Source of the DNA: Streptomyces cinerochromogenes
GTDB taxonomy: Bacteria; Actinomycetota; Actinomycetes; Streptomycetales; Streptomycetaceae
Length of the DNA: 64,000 bases
Direction: 5' to 3'
Assembly: GCF_014648635.1 (NCBI RefSeq)
Contig: NZ_BMRM01000001.1
Coordinates: 806,001-870,000, forward strand
In this document: piece by piece, positions 44,495-55,120 of the stretch
Numbering within the stretch: position 1 is the stretch's first letter
Layout of the letters: the number at the start of each line of letters is the position of its first letter
The notes under the pieces: model-generated
Seen by the model: only the letters and a program-made list of their open reading frames with translations
The model's database searches: none
What the model was told of the DNA's origin: nothing
Made by a program: the position numbers and the translations under genes

Positions 44495-44828
44495 GCTGGC
44501 CGCTCTTTCCTGTTCCTGGTGAAGGCTCCGCTGGGGCCTTGGGGAGGGCGGCTGGCGCGTCTCCCGAAGGGCCTTCAGGATACGTGCGCCGTCCCCTTTC
44601 GGGCGCCTGCCCGCCCCCGTGGAGGCGTCCACTCCGCGCCGTCGTTTCACCCTCTCCCGCCGCCTGCCCACGGGGTTCCGGGCCGCTCGCATCCCTCGGA
44701 TAGGTGAACCTTCCGGGCCCCCTCCCTGCCGTCCCCGTCTCCTTGCCTGCCCCTCCGGCACCCCGTACAAGATCCACCACCAGCAAGTTACCGCCCGGTA
44801 TCCCCGGGCCCCGCCGAACGGGGACCCC
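44495..44828. other. Divergent region, DUF6912-type / Rv3235-type genes
   Basis: A 334-base stretch with no supported gene. It should contain promoters for both flanking genes. I see no clear operator or hairpin. Confidence 0.35.
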
Positions 44829-45308
44829 ATGAACAAGGTCATGAGCCGTACCGCCCAGCCCCGCCCGCGGCACCGCCCGCCGACCCGCCGCGACTCCCGC
44901 CGCCCCGGCGGCGCCCCGCCCCGCACACCCAGCCGCCCGGCGGCCACACGGGCGCAGACGGTCCGTACGCCGCCCGGGACGACCGCGGGGCAGCCCCGGC
45001 CCACCGACGTCTTCGCCGAGCGTCTGCTGGCCGTTTTGAGCGGCCAGCGCCCCGTCCACTGGATGCTCCGCCACACCGCGGGCCGCGCCTACGACGAACT
45101 GGCCCGCCTGGCCGAACACAGCCCCCTGCGCGCCCTGGGCCCCCGCGCCATCGTCCACGACATCGGCTACTACGTCCCCAGCGAGGGCGCCCTCGAGGTC
45201 TTCGCCCGCATCGCCGCCGGCGACCGACTCCGCGCGATGGCCTTCCGCCTGGAACGCGGCAAGGACCTCCGCTGGCGCTGCACAGCGGTGGAAACGGGTA
45301 CGCCGTAG
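44829..45308 (+). CDS. Rv3235-family protein
   Basis: The protein has 159 residues. The first 60 are basic and Pro/Arg-rich. The rest (VFAERLLAVLSGQRPVHWMLRHTAGRAYDEL...) matches the small family typified by Mycobacterium tuberculosis Rv3235, which also sits near secA. The function is unknown; the basic tail could bind RNA or an acidic partner. ATG 44829 has GGGGA upstream; ATG 44841 is an alternative. It converges on secA across a shared terminator. Confidence 0.8.
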   Translation: MNKVMSRTAQPRPRHRPPTRRDSRRPGGAPPRTPSRPAATRAQTVRTPPGTTAGQPRPTDVFAERLLAVLSGQRPVHWMLRHTAGRAYDELARLAEHSPLRALGPRAIVHDIGYYVPSEGALEVFARIAAGDRLRAMAFRLERGKDLRWRCTAVETGTP

Positions 45309-45341
45309 CGCTGGGGCCGACTGTCCGCCTGCGCTGAAACG

Positions 45342-45380
45342 GAGAAGGGCCGGGCCCCTCAAGGAGACCCGGCCCTTCTC
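45342..45380. terminator. Bidirectional terminator, Rv3235-type gene / secA
   Basis: GAGAAGGGCCGGG and CCCGGCCCTTCTC form a perfect 13-base stem with a 13-base loop between the two convergent stop codons. Confidence 0.85.
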
Positions 45381-45391
45381 ACAACGCGGTG

Positions 45392-48202
<2,811 letters not shown>

Positions 48203-48455
48203 GGGGGCTGGTCTCCTTGCCGGTCGGGCCTGGGACGGTCGGTTTTCCTTCTGACGTACTGAGCAACGGCCATCGTATGCGAGGACCCGGCCACGCCGGG
48301 AGGCCTGGCGGCGCGACGGCTGCTTCACCCAGGACAACGGACGGGGCATGCGGATAGTGCCGCATCGAGGCACGGAATTACGCGAAACGTGATCACCCGC
48401 TCACGCCCAGCGAAAATCCATGGCCCCGGACGGGCGTCGCGAGCAGAATCGGCCG

Positions 48456-49025
48456 ATGGAACCCGTCACGCTCACCACGGACCGTCTCCTGCTGCGCCCG
48501 GTCGGCCCCGCCGACACCGACGCGGTGTACGCGGCGGTGCAGGACCCCGACATCCAGCGCTGGACGACGGTCCCCTCGCCCTATCTGCCGGAACACGCGA
48601 TCGGCTTCACGGAGCAGATCGTCCCCGACGGCTGGTCGCAGGGGTCGATGTTCACCTTCGGCCTCTTCCTCGGCGGCGGGGAGCTGGCCGGCATGCTCGC
48701 GCTCACCATGCGCTCGCTGGGCACGGCCGAGATCGGCTTCTGGGCGGCCAAGGAGCACCGCGGCCACGGGTATGTCGCGGAGGCCGCCCTCACCGCCTGC
48801 CGGTGGGTCTTCACCGAGGTCGGTGTCGACCGTGTCGAGTGGCGGGCCGAGGTCGGCAACCACGCCTCCCGCGCGGTGGCGCAGCGCGCGGGCTTCACCG
48901 TCGAGGGCACCCTGCGCTCCGGCGTCAACAACAAGGGAGTGCGCCGGGACTGCTGGGTCGGCTCCCTGCTCCCCTCGGACCTCGGCCTGCCCTCCACGGC
49001 CCCCTACCTGCCCGCGCGTTCATGA
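48456..49025 (+). CDS. GNAT-family N-acetyltransferase (RimJ/RimL type)
   Basis: The protein has 189 residues. MEPVTLTTDRLLLRPVGPADTDAV is the typical start of the RimJ/RimL-like branch, and KEHRGHGYVAEA near 105-116 is the acetyl-CoA pyrophosphate loop. It probably acetylates an N-terminal or small-molecule amine; the substrate is unknown. ATG 48456 is preferred to the ATG at 48420. It is divergent from secA, with 253 non-coding bases between. Confidence 0.9.
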   Translation: MEPVTLTTDRLLLRPVGPADTDAVYAAVQDPDIQRWTTVPSPYLPEHAIGFTEQIVPDGWSQGSMFTFGLFLGGGELAGMLALTMRSLGTAEIGFWAAKEHRGHGYVAEAALTACRWVFTEVGVDRVEWRAEVGNHASRAVAQRAGFTVEGTLRSGVNNKGVRRDCWVGSLLPSDLGLPSTAPYLPARS

Positions 49026-49119
49026 GCCCTCGCCGGCCCTCGCCCCGGGCGTCCTGGACGGTCCCGGTGAACGCGCAGGGCCTCGCGGGCTGTCAGTGGC
49101 ACCCTCTATCGTCCGGAAC

Positions 49120-50295
49120 ATGACGACCCAGCCGCGCCCCACCACCACGCTCACCGCGGACGAAGCCCGCCGGATCGCTCTGCGGGCCCAGGGCCTGCTC
49201 GGCGCGCCCGACCGGCGCGCGGGCGTCCGCGGGGTGCTGCGCCACCTCGGCGCGGTGCAGCTCGACACCATCTCGGTCCTCGCCCGCTCCCACGAGCTGG
49301 TGCCGTACGCCCGGCTGGGCGCGGTCGGCCGCCAGGCCGTGGAGGCCGCGTACTGGACGGACGCCCATGCCTTCGAGTACTGGTCGCACGCGGCCTGCAT
49401 CCTGCCCATCGAGGAGTGGCCGCACTTCGCGTTCCGCCGCCGCGCCTACCGCAACCGCCCCCACTGGCACCACGAACTCCCCGACGGCGCCTACGACCAG
49501 GTCATCAAGCAGCTCCGCGCCGAGGGCCCGCTGACCGCCACGGAACTGGGCGGCGCGAAGAAGACGAACGACTGGTGGGACTGGTCGGGCACGAAGGTCG
49601 CCGTGGAGCGCGCGCTGATGTACGGCGAGGTGGTGTGCGTCGAGCGGCGCGGCTGGAAGCGGGTGTACGACCTCGCCGAGCGCGCGGTCCCGGACGCGTT
49701 GCTGCACGACGAGCTGGACGACGCCGAGTGCCTGCGCCGTCTGGTCCGGCTGGCGGGCGAGTCGCTCGGGGTCGGCACGCGCGCGGACATCGCCGACTAC
49801 CACCGCCTCAAGGCCGAGCAGGTCGACGCGGTGATCGCGGACTCGGGGCTGGTGCCGGTCGAGGTCGAGGGCTGGGGCAGGCCGGCCTGGGCGGACCCGG
49901 CGGCCCTTGCGACGCCGCCGCGGGGCCGGCACCGCACCACGCTGCTGTCGCCGTTCGACTCGCTGATCTGGGAGCGGGCGCGCACGGAGCGGATCTTCGG
50001 CTTCACCCACCGGCTGGAGGCGTACGTGCCGAAGCCCAAGCGCGTCCACGGCTACTTCGCGATGCCGGTGCTCGCCGGCGGCCGGCTGGTCGGGCGTGTC
50101 GACCCGGCCCGGGAGGGCCGCACGCTGGTGGCCAGGCAGGTCACCCTGGACGGCCCCAGGGCGGTCCCGGCGGTCGCCCAGGCCCTGGTCGAGGCGGCGA
50201 CATGGGTGAACTGCACGAACGTCCGCGTGGAGCGCGTGGACGCCCCCGAGCTGCGCGAGGCCCTCGGCAGGGAACTCGCCGGGCTGCTCGGATAG
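49120..50295 (+). CDS. YcaQ/AlkZ-family DNA glycosylase (winged-helix, HTH_42)
   Basis: The protein has 391 residues. Three tandem winged-helix repeats are expected for this family, which removes alkylated bases and unhooks interstrand crosslinks. The catalytic QxD of the YcaQ branch is present as Q47-L-D49 (HLGAVQLDTISVLARSHE), and FDSLIWERART..FGFTHRLEAYVPKPKRVHGYFAMP is the conserved C-terminal part. It starts at ATG 49120. Only three bases separate its stop from the stop of the convergent response-regulator gene. Confidence 0.88.
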   Translation: MTTQPRPTTTLTADEARRIALRAQGLLGAPDRRAGVRGVLRHLGAVQLDTISVLARSHELVPYARLGAVGRQAVEAAYWTDAHAFEYWSHAACILPIEEWPHFAFRRRAYRNRPHWHHELPDGAYDQVIKQLRAEGPLTATELGGAKKTNDWWDWSGTKVAVERALMYGEVVCVERRGWKRVYDLAERAVPDALLHDELDDAECLRRLVRLAGESLGVGTRADIADYHRLKAEQVDAVIADSGLVPVEVEGWGRPAWADPAALATPPRGRHRTTLLSPFDSLIWERARTERIFGFTHRLEAYVPKPKRVHGYFAMPVLAGGRLVGRVDPAREGRTLVARQVTLDGPRAVPAVAQALVEAATWVNCTNVRVERVDAPELREALGRELAGLLG

Positions 50296-50298
50296 CCG

Positions 50299-51045
50299 CT
50301 AGCGGATCTCCAGGATCTTCTCGCGCATCGCGTAGACCACGGCTTCCATCCGGGAGTGCAGCTGCAGTTTCTCCAGGATGTTGCGCACGTGGTTCTTCAC
50401 GGTGTTCTCGGAGATGAACAACTCCTTGGCGATGTCCCGGTTGTTCATCCCGGTGGCGACGAGCTTGAGGACCTCCAGCTCGCGGTCGGTCAGCCGGGGC
50501 GCGGGCACCAGCCGACGCTCGTCGGTCCGCTGGATCATCGACTTGAACTCCGTCAGGAGCTTCGACGCCATGCTCGGGCTGATCTGCGACTGCCCGTCGG
50601 CGACCGCGCGGATGGCGGTGGCCACCTCGTCGGTCGAGATCTCCTTGAGGAGGTATCCGGTCGCACCCGCCTTGATCGCGTCGTAGAGGTCGGCCTCCTC
50701 GTCGCTGATCGTCAGCATGATGATCTTGGCGCTGGGGGCGACCTCCTTGATGGAGGTGCAGGCCTCGATCCCGCCGCGCTTGGGCATGCGGACGTCCATC
50801 AGCACGATGTCGGGCAGCAGATCGGCGGCCTTGTCGACGGCCTCGGCCCCGTCACCCGCCTCTCCGACGACCTGGATGTCCTCCTCGGCCGCGAGCACGA
50901 TCTCCAGGCCGCGCCGGAAGAGGGCGTGGTCGTCCACGACCAGGACCCTGATCGGCTCGTCGCGCGACGAGCCCGCGTCCGGGCCCCTGCCGATGACATC
51001 GTCGTCGGCGTCCCCGTCCCGCATCGGTCCGAAGGTGTCCGCCAT
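50299..51045 (-). CDS. Orphan LuxR/NarL-type response regulator
   Basis: The protein has 248 residues. A 30-residue Asp/Gly-rich leader precedes a receiver domain with acid pair DD38-39 and phospho-acceptor D84 (LMDVRMPKRGG). The C-terminal LuxR helix-turn-helix contains LTDRELEVLKLVATGMNNRDIAKEL and SENTVKNHVRNIL. ATG 51045 has GGAGGAACG upstream. No histidine kinase gene is adjacent. It is downstream of hpf on the same strand, but the hpf terminator intervenes. Confidence 0.93.
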   Translation of the reverse strand: MADTFGPMRDGDADDDVIGRGPDAGSSRDEPIRVLVVDDHALFRRGLEIVLAAEEDIQVVGEAGDGAEAVDKAADLLPDIVLMDVRMPKRGGIEACTSIKEVAPSAKIIMLTISDEEADLYDAIKAGATGYLLKEISTDEVATAIRAVADGQSQISPSMASKLLTEFKSMIQRTDERRLVPAPRLTDRELEVLKLVATGMNNRDIAKELFISENTVKNHVRNILEKLQLHSRMEAVVYAMREKILEIR

Positions 51046-51187
51046 CGTTCCTCCCCCTGAAGGCTGTGGCCTGTGGTCCTGTGCCATCGCCAACCCAAGG
51101 CAGCGGCCCACCGGTTGGGCCGGTGCGGCCATGATTTCATGCCCGGACGACACCGAGGTGACGTGCGGGGCGCGAAGTGGTCGCACA

Positions 51188-51228
51188 CCGGTGCCCCTGG
51201 GGGCGCACACGCGCTCCAGGGGCACCGG
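51188..51228 (-). terminator. hpf terminator
   Basis: CCGGTGCCCCTGG and CCAGGGGCACCGG make a perfect 13-base stem with a 15-base loop, 20 bases after the hpf stop. Confidence 0.85.
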
Positions 51229-51248
51229 CTCAGCTTCAGCCGGGTGGG

Positions 51249-51941
51249 TCAACCGCCCAGCGTGCCACCGGCCGCGGGGGGCTGCGCCTCGGCGACCATC
51301 GGGTCCGTGCTGAGGTGGATCACGCCGTAGTCGTAGGCGTGTCGCCGGTAGACGACGCTCGGTTCCTTCGTCTCGGAGTCCACGAAGAGGTAGAAGTCGT
51401 GGCCGACCAGTTCCATCTCGTAGAGGGCCTGGTCGAGGGTCATCGGGGAGGCGACGTGGGTCTTCTCGCGGACGACGAGGGGGCCTTCGCCCTTGACCTC
51501 CAGCGAGCCGATCTTCTTGGTCGGCACGCCGTCCGTCTCCTCCTCCTGGACGGGGAGGCCACTGCCGTTCAGCGTCGCCGCGCCCGGGACGTGGTCGGGG
51601 ACCTCCGCCGCCGAGATCCGGCGCGCGCCTCGGCGCGAGAACCGCTTGTCGTGCTGCTTGCGCAGCCTGGCGTCCAGCTTCTCTGCCGCCAGGTCGAGTG
51701 CCGCGTACGGGTCGCTGGCCGCCGCCTCCGCCCGGATCACCGGACCGCGGGAGCGGAGCGTGATCTCCACTCGGTCACAGCGGTCGGCCTGACGGGGGTT
51801 CGGCTCCTTGGACACCTCGACGTCGAGGCTGATCACCTTGGCATCGAGCCTCTGGATCTTCTCCAGCTTCAGCTTCTCGGCCACGTGCTTGCGGAACCGC
51901 TCGGGCACCTCGGTCTTGCGGCCTTTGACGACGATGTCCAC
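51249..51941 (-). CDS. hpf: Ribosome hibernation-promoting factor, long form
   Basis: The protein has 230 residues. The N-terminal domain (about 1-100, MDIVVKGRKTEVPERFRKHVAEKLKLEKIQ) binds the 30S decoding site. The C-terminal domain (about 165-225, PMTLDQALYEMELVGHDFYLFVDSETKEPSVVYRR) dimerises ribosomes into inactive 100S particles. The long form is usual in actinobacteria. The GTG start at 51941 has CGGAG six or seven bases upstream; a longer frame starts at GTG 51998 but crosses a hairpin and lacks a ribosome site. Its leader carries two perfect hairpins. It has its own terminator, so it is probably monocistronic. Confidence 0.95.
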   Translation of the reverse strand: MDIVVKGRKTEVPERFRKHVAEKLKLEKIQRLDAKVISLDVEVSKEPNPRQADRCDRVEITLRSRGPVIRAEAAASDPYAALDLAAEKLDARLRKQHDKRFSRRGARRISAAEVPDHVPGAATLNGSGLPVQEEETDGVPTKKIGSLEVKGEGPLVVREKTHVASPMTLDQALYEMELVGHDFYLFVDSETKEPSVVYRRHAYDYGVIHLSTDPMVAEAQPPAAGGTLGG

Positions 51942-52254
51942 GCAGAACTCCGTTCCCGGATCGCTCCGCCGCATCGGCGGAGCATCTCCCTTTTGCACCA
52001 GGTCCGGTGATCACCGGACCTCGGACTCGGTGACTTCCACCTCCTCCTCCCCCATGGGCGAGAGCTCCATCCCACCGGCGCGGGTGATTGCGGAAAAACC
52101 CGCAGCACGGCATTCGTATAAGTGAGGTGTGGCCTGCGCCTTTCCTCACACCCGAACATATCTCGCCCGGACGGATGTCGTCACCCTCTACTGCGGCGTA
52201 CCTCCGTTCAGCTGAATTATCTCTCTCACTACCTGCAACGATGCAGGTCGGCGG
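51942..52254. other. hpf upstream region
   Basis: This 313-base stretch between comF and hpf contains the two leader hairpins listed separately, a small stem TGCGG-AAAAAC-CCGCA near 52090 that may end comF transcription weakly, and relatively A+T-rich sequence at 52095-52240, probably the hpf promoter. No gene is supported. Confidence 0.5.
51963..52021 (-). promoter_or_regulatory. Twin-hairpin leader of hpf
   Basis: Two perfect inverted repeats lie upstream of the hpf start. One (52000-52021) is a 22-base palindrome built on AGGTCCGGTGA and its complement. The other (51963-51983) is GCTCCGCCG-ATG-CGGCGGAGC, ending about 10 bases before the ribosome site. Their order and spacing suggest a structured 5' leader or a protein operator. 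Function is inferred. Confidence 0.6.
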
Positions 52255-53136
52255 TCAGTTCCTGGCTATTTCGAAAGAATCGCGCGGGGCGGCGATCACT
52301 GCGGCATGGAGCACCCTGCCGAGGACGTTCGGGGCCGCCTTTTCCGGTGCACCGTGCACCCACTCCCTCCGCTCCCGCCGTACATCGATCCGTCGTTCCT
52401 CCCTACCTTCCCGAGTTATGGCCTCATACACGGCCGATCCACCCTCGCGACGGGATACCGCCGCCTCCCGCAGCGCCCGCGCGGCCTCCGCGAGAGAGGC
52501 ACCCGTCGTCATCAGGTCGTCGACGAGCACGACACGGCCCGAGCCGAGCAGCCGGCCACCGCCCGGGCCCACCTCCAGCGCCCCGGCGAGATTCTCCAGG
52601 CGCCGCCGCGCGTCCAGCCCGGCCTGGTCCGCCACGGCCCGCCGCTGGCGCAGCACGGCCGCCACCCGGGCCGGCGTCCCGGTGCGCCGCAGCTCTCCGG
52701 CCGCCGCGAGCGCCATCCGCCGCACCGGATCGTGCCCGCGCGCCCGAACGGCCCACCGGCTGGACGGCACCGGAACCAGCAGCACGGGCCCACGCCCCGG
52801 CGCCCCGGCCGGCCCCGCGCCGACGACGGAACCTGCTCCGCCTTCGCCGAGGCCCACCCGAACGGCCCCCGCCAGAGCCGTACCCAGCACTCCCGCGAGG
52901 AGCAGCGCGCCCCGCTCCTTGTGCGCGAGCAGCAGAGCACGCACCTCCGCCGCATAGGGAGCCACCGCGTTGACCACCGGCAGCCCGGCCGGCTCCGGCA
53001 CCGGCCGCACCCGCCGGGGAACACCCGCGTCCAGCGTGGCCCGGCACCGCGGACAGAGCGCCGTACGAGGTGCACCGCAGCCCGCGCAGTCGGCCGGCAG
53101 CACCAGGTCGGTGAGGTCCTGCCACCACCCCCGCAT
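52255..53136 (-). CDS. comF: ComF-family phosphoribosyltransferase-like protein
   Basis: The protein has 293 residues. It has a zinc-binding head with C-x2-C pairs (DCAGCGAP...LCPRC, residues about 13-35) and the PRPP-binding signature VVLVDDLMTTGAS near 213-225. ComF proteins support DNA uptake in naturally competent bacteria; in Streptomyces the role is unclear. ATG 53136 (MRGWWQDLTDLVLP) is the family start; there is no strong ribosome site. It is the last gene of the mtrA-mtrB-lpqB-comF run, the same order as in M. tuberculosis. Confidence 0.88.
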   Translation of the reverse strand: MRGWWQDLTDLVLPADCAGCGAPRTALCPRCRATLDAGVPRRVRPVPEPAGLPVVNAVAPYAAEVRALLLAHKERGALLLAGVLGTALAGAVRVGLGEGGAGSVVGAGPAGAPGRGPVLLVPVPSSRWAVRARGHDPVRRMALAAAGELRRTGTPARVAAVLRQRRAVADQAGLDARRRLENLAGALEVGPGGGRLLGSGRVVLVDDLMTTGASLAEAARALREAAVSRREGGSAVYEAITREGREERRIDVRRERREWVHGAPEKAAPNVLGRVLHAAVIAAPRDSFEIARN

Positions 53137-53284
53137 GACCACCACTGTGCCAACGCCGGGGCCGGGCGGCCACCCCTGTGGACAACGCCCTGTGGATAAC
53201 TCGGAGCGTCCGCGCGCCACGGGCACGGCCAAGGGCCGCGGTCCAGCCCTCCGGCTCCTTCGGCTGCTCCGCTCCTCCGGCCCG

Positions 53285-55120
53285 TCAGCCCGGATAGACC
53301 GGCGCCGTCCCGTCCTTGTCGACCTTCTGCCACTGCGCCCCGGACGGCAACCGTACGATCCCGTCCTCCGAGTAGGCCACCAGCGGCACCCGCTCGTCCT
53401 CGGAGGCGGCGATCGCCTTCACGCTGGTCAGCGCGCCCGGAGCCGGGCCGTCGAGCGTGGAGCCGTCGACCTGGACGTACCGCATCTGCTGCACACCGCC
53501 CTGCTCCTGGCCGACGACGAGGAGCCTGCTGTCGCCGGCCCAGGAGATGGCGCTGACCTGCTCCAGGTCCGGTGCCGCCGATCGCAGCCCGTCCACCGAG
53601 ATGCCCTGGCCGGTCCCGTCGTCGCGCTGGATCCGGCCGATGTACAGGGACTGCTTGCCGTCCTTCGCCGCCACGACCAGCGCGATGCGCGCCCCGTCCG
53701 CGGCCACCCGGACGTCCGTGATCTGGCCGGGAAGGTCCGGGACGGCGACCTGCTCCGGTTTCTCGACGCCCTGGCCCAGGACGAACAGCCGCGGCCGGTG
53801 CGGGTCGCGGTCGGCCACCCACAGGTCACCGCGGGCGTCCCAGCTCGGCGTGGTCAGCCGCTGCTCGGGGGTCGCACCGACGCTGGTCACCTGCGGCTCA
53901 CCGAGCGAACCGCCCGACGCCAGCGACGTCACGTACAGCGACCTGCCCTCGTCGCCGACGCCGGCCGCGGTGTGCTCGTCCCGCGACACCGCCACGGACT
54001 GCAGCCCCTTGCCGCCCTCGCCCAGCGGCCCCGGCACCGGGACGGACCCCGTGCCGGTGCTGCCCGTCTGCATCCGTACCACCCGGCGCTTGCCGTCGAG
54101 GAAGTACAGGTACTCCGGGTGCTTGGACGACCCGTGCCAGGCCGCGGACTCGGCGCGTTCCTCGGTCAGTTCGCACAGCCGGTCGTCGCCGGTCCCGCGC
54201 AGTTCGACGGACTCCAGCGTCGGCGCCAGGTTCCGCAGCGTGAACAGCACCTGCGTCGCCATCTCGGTGCACTTGCCCGCGGCGACCCGGGACGCCTTCA
54301 GGTTGAGCGGCACCGTGAGCTTGTTCTGGTCGTCCGGCGCCAGATCGGACGCGCCCTTCTGCAGCGCCGTACCGGTCGGGAAGCTGGACCTGACCACCGG
54401 ACCGAGCCAGGTGGTGGGCCCCTTCAGCAGCGAGCGGACCATCTGGGTCATGGGGTCGACCTTGCTGCGCACGAACACCGGATCGGCGACCGCCACCGGC
54501 TGCCCGCCCGCCCCGGCCGCCGCGTCGGAGGCGAAGTAGTACTTGTCGACGGACGTGTAGTTCCGCTGGAAGTCCGACTTGCCCATGACGACACCGTCGG
54601 GCAGCCCGTCGATGCGCCACTGTCCGCTCTTGGCGTCCTTCGTCAGATGCAGCTTCTTGCGGTAGGAGCCGTCGGCGGGCTGGTAGGCCTGCTGCGCGTC
54701 GACCGTGGCGACCCGGGTGCCGGCCAGCAGGCAGGTGACGCTGTTGGTCTCCTCCCGTCCGCCCGGACGGCAGTCGGTCTCGATGGTCGGCCCGTTCGCG
54801 AGGACGGTGGTCGACTGCTCCGGCCGCCACCGGTCCGCCGCGTCGGCCGTCAGGTACTTGCGCGCCGTGTCGTACTCGGGGTCGTCGCTGGTCAGGGCCT
54901 CCAGGAAGCCCTGCATGATCTCGCCCGGACCGGCGCCGTCGGCCGGCGGCATGGCGAACACCCGGACCCCGGTGTCCTGCCGCGGCGTGGACTCCACGTC
55001 CCGCAGATCCCCGCTGTCGGGCATCGAGGCGCAACCGGCCAGCAGGACGACACCCAACGCGGCGTACGCCGCCGCGCGCGCCGACCGCCGCCGCGCGCCC
55101 CCCTTGCGGTCAGCGGCCAC
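53285..55120 (-). CDS. lpqB: Lipoprotein LpqB, partner of the MtrAB system
   Basis: The protein has 611 residues. A basic start and hydrophobic run lead to the lipobox LAGC with C30, so it is an outer-face lipoprotein. A GerMN domain (about 190-320) and a beta-propeller-like C-terminal half are expected in this family. In actinobacteria LpqB modulates the MtrB sensor. The GTG start at 55120 has GGGGAGG six bases upstream and lies within the mtrB 3' end (11-base overlap), so translation is coupled. Confidence 0.95.
   Translation of the reverse strand: MAADRKGGARRRSARAAAYAALGVVLLAGCASMPDSGDLRDVESTPRQDTGVRVFAMPPADGAGPGEIMQGFLEALTSDDPEYDTARKYLTADAADRWRPEQSTTVLANGPTIETDCRPGGREETNSVTCLLAGTRVATVDAQQAYQPADGSYRKKLHLTKDAKSGQWRIDGLPDGVVMGKSDFQRNYTSVDKYYFASDAAAGAGGQPVAVADPVFVRSKVDPMTQMVRSLLKGPTTWLGPVVRSSFPTGTALQKGASDLAPDDQNKLTVPLNLKASRVAAGKCTEMATQVLFTLRNLAPTLESVELRGTGDDRLCELTEERAESAAWHGSSKHPEYLYFLDGKRRVVRMQTGSTGTGSVPVPGPLGEGGKGLQSVAVSRDEHTAAGVGDEGRSLYVTSLASGGSLGEPQVTSVGATPEQRLTTPSWDARGDLWVADRDPHRPRLFVLGQGVEKPEQVAVPDLPGQITDVRVAADGARIALVVAAKDGKQSLYIGRIQRDDGTGQGISVDGLRSAAPDLEQVSAISWAGDSRLLVVGQEQGGVQQMRYVQVDGSTLDGPAPGALTSVKAIAASEDERVPLVAYSEDGIVRLPSGAQWQKVDKDGTAPVYPG

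Noticed and set aside
51942..51998. Upstream GTG start for hpf at 51998
   Set aside because: It would encode part of a perfect hairpin and has no ribosome site; the GTG at 51941 matches the family N-terminus.
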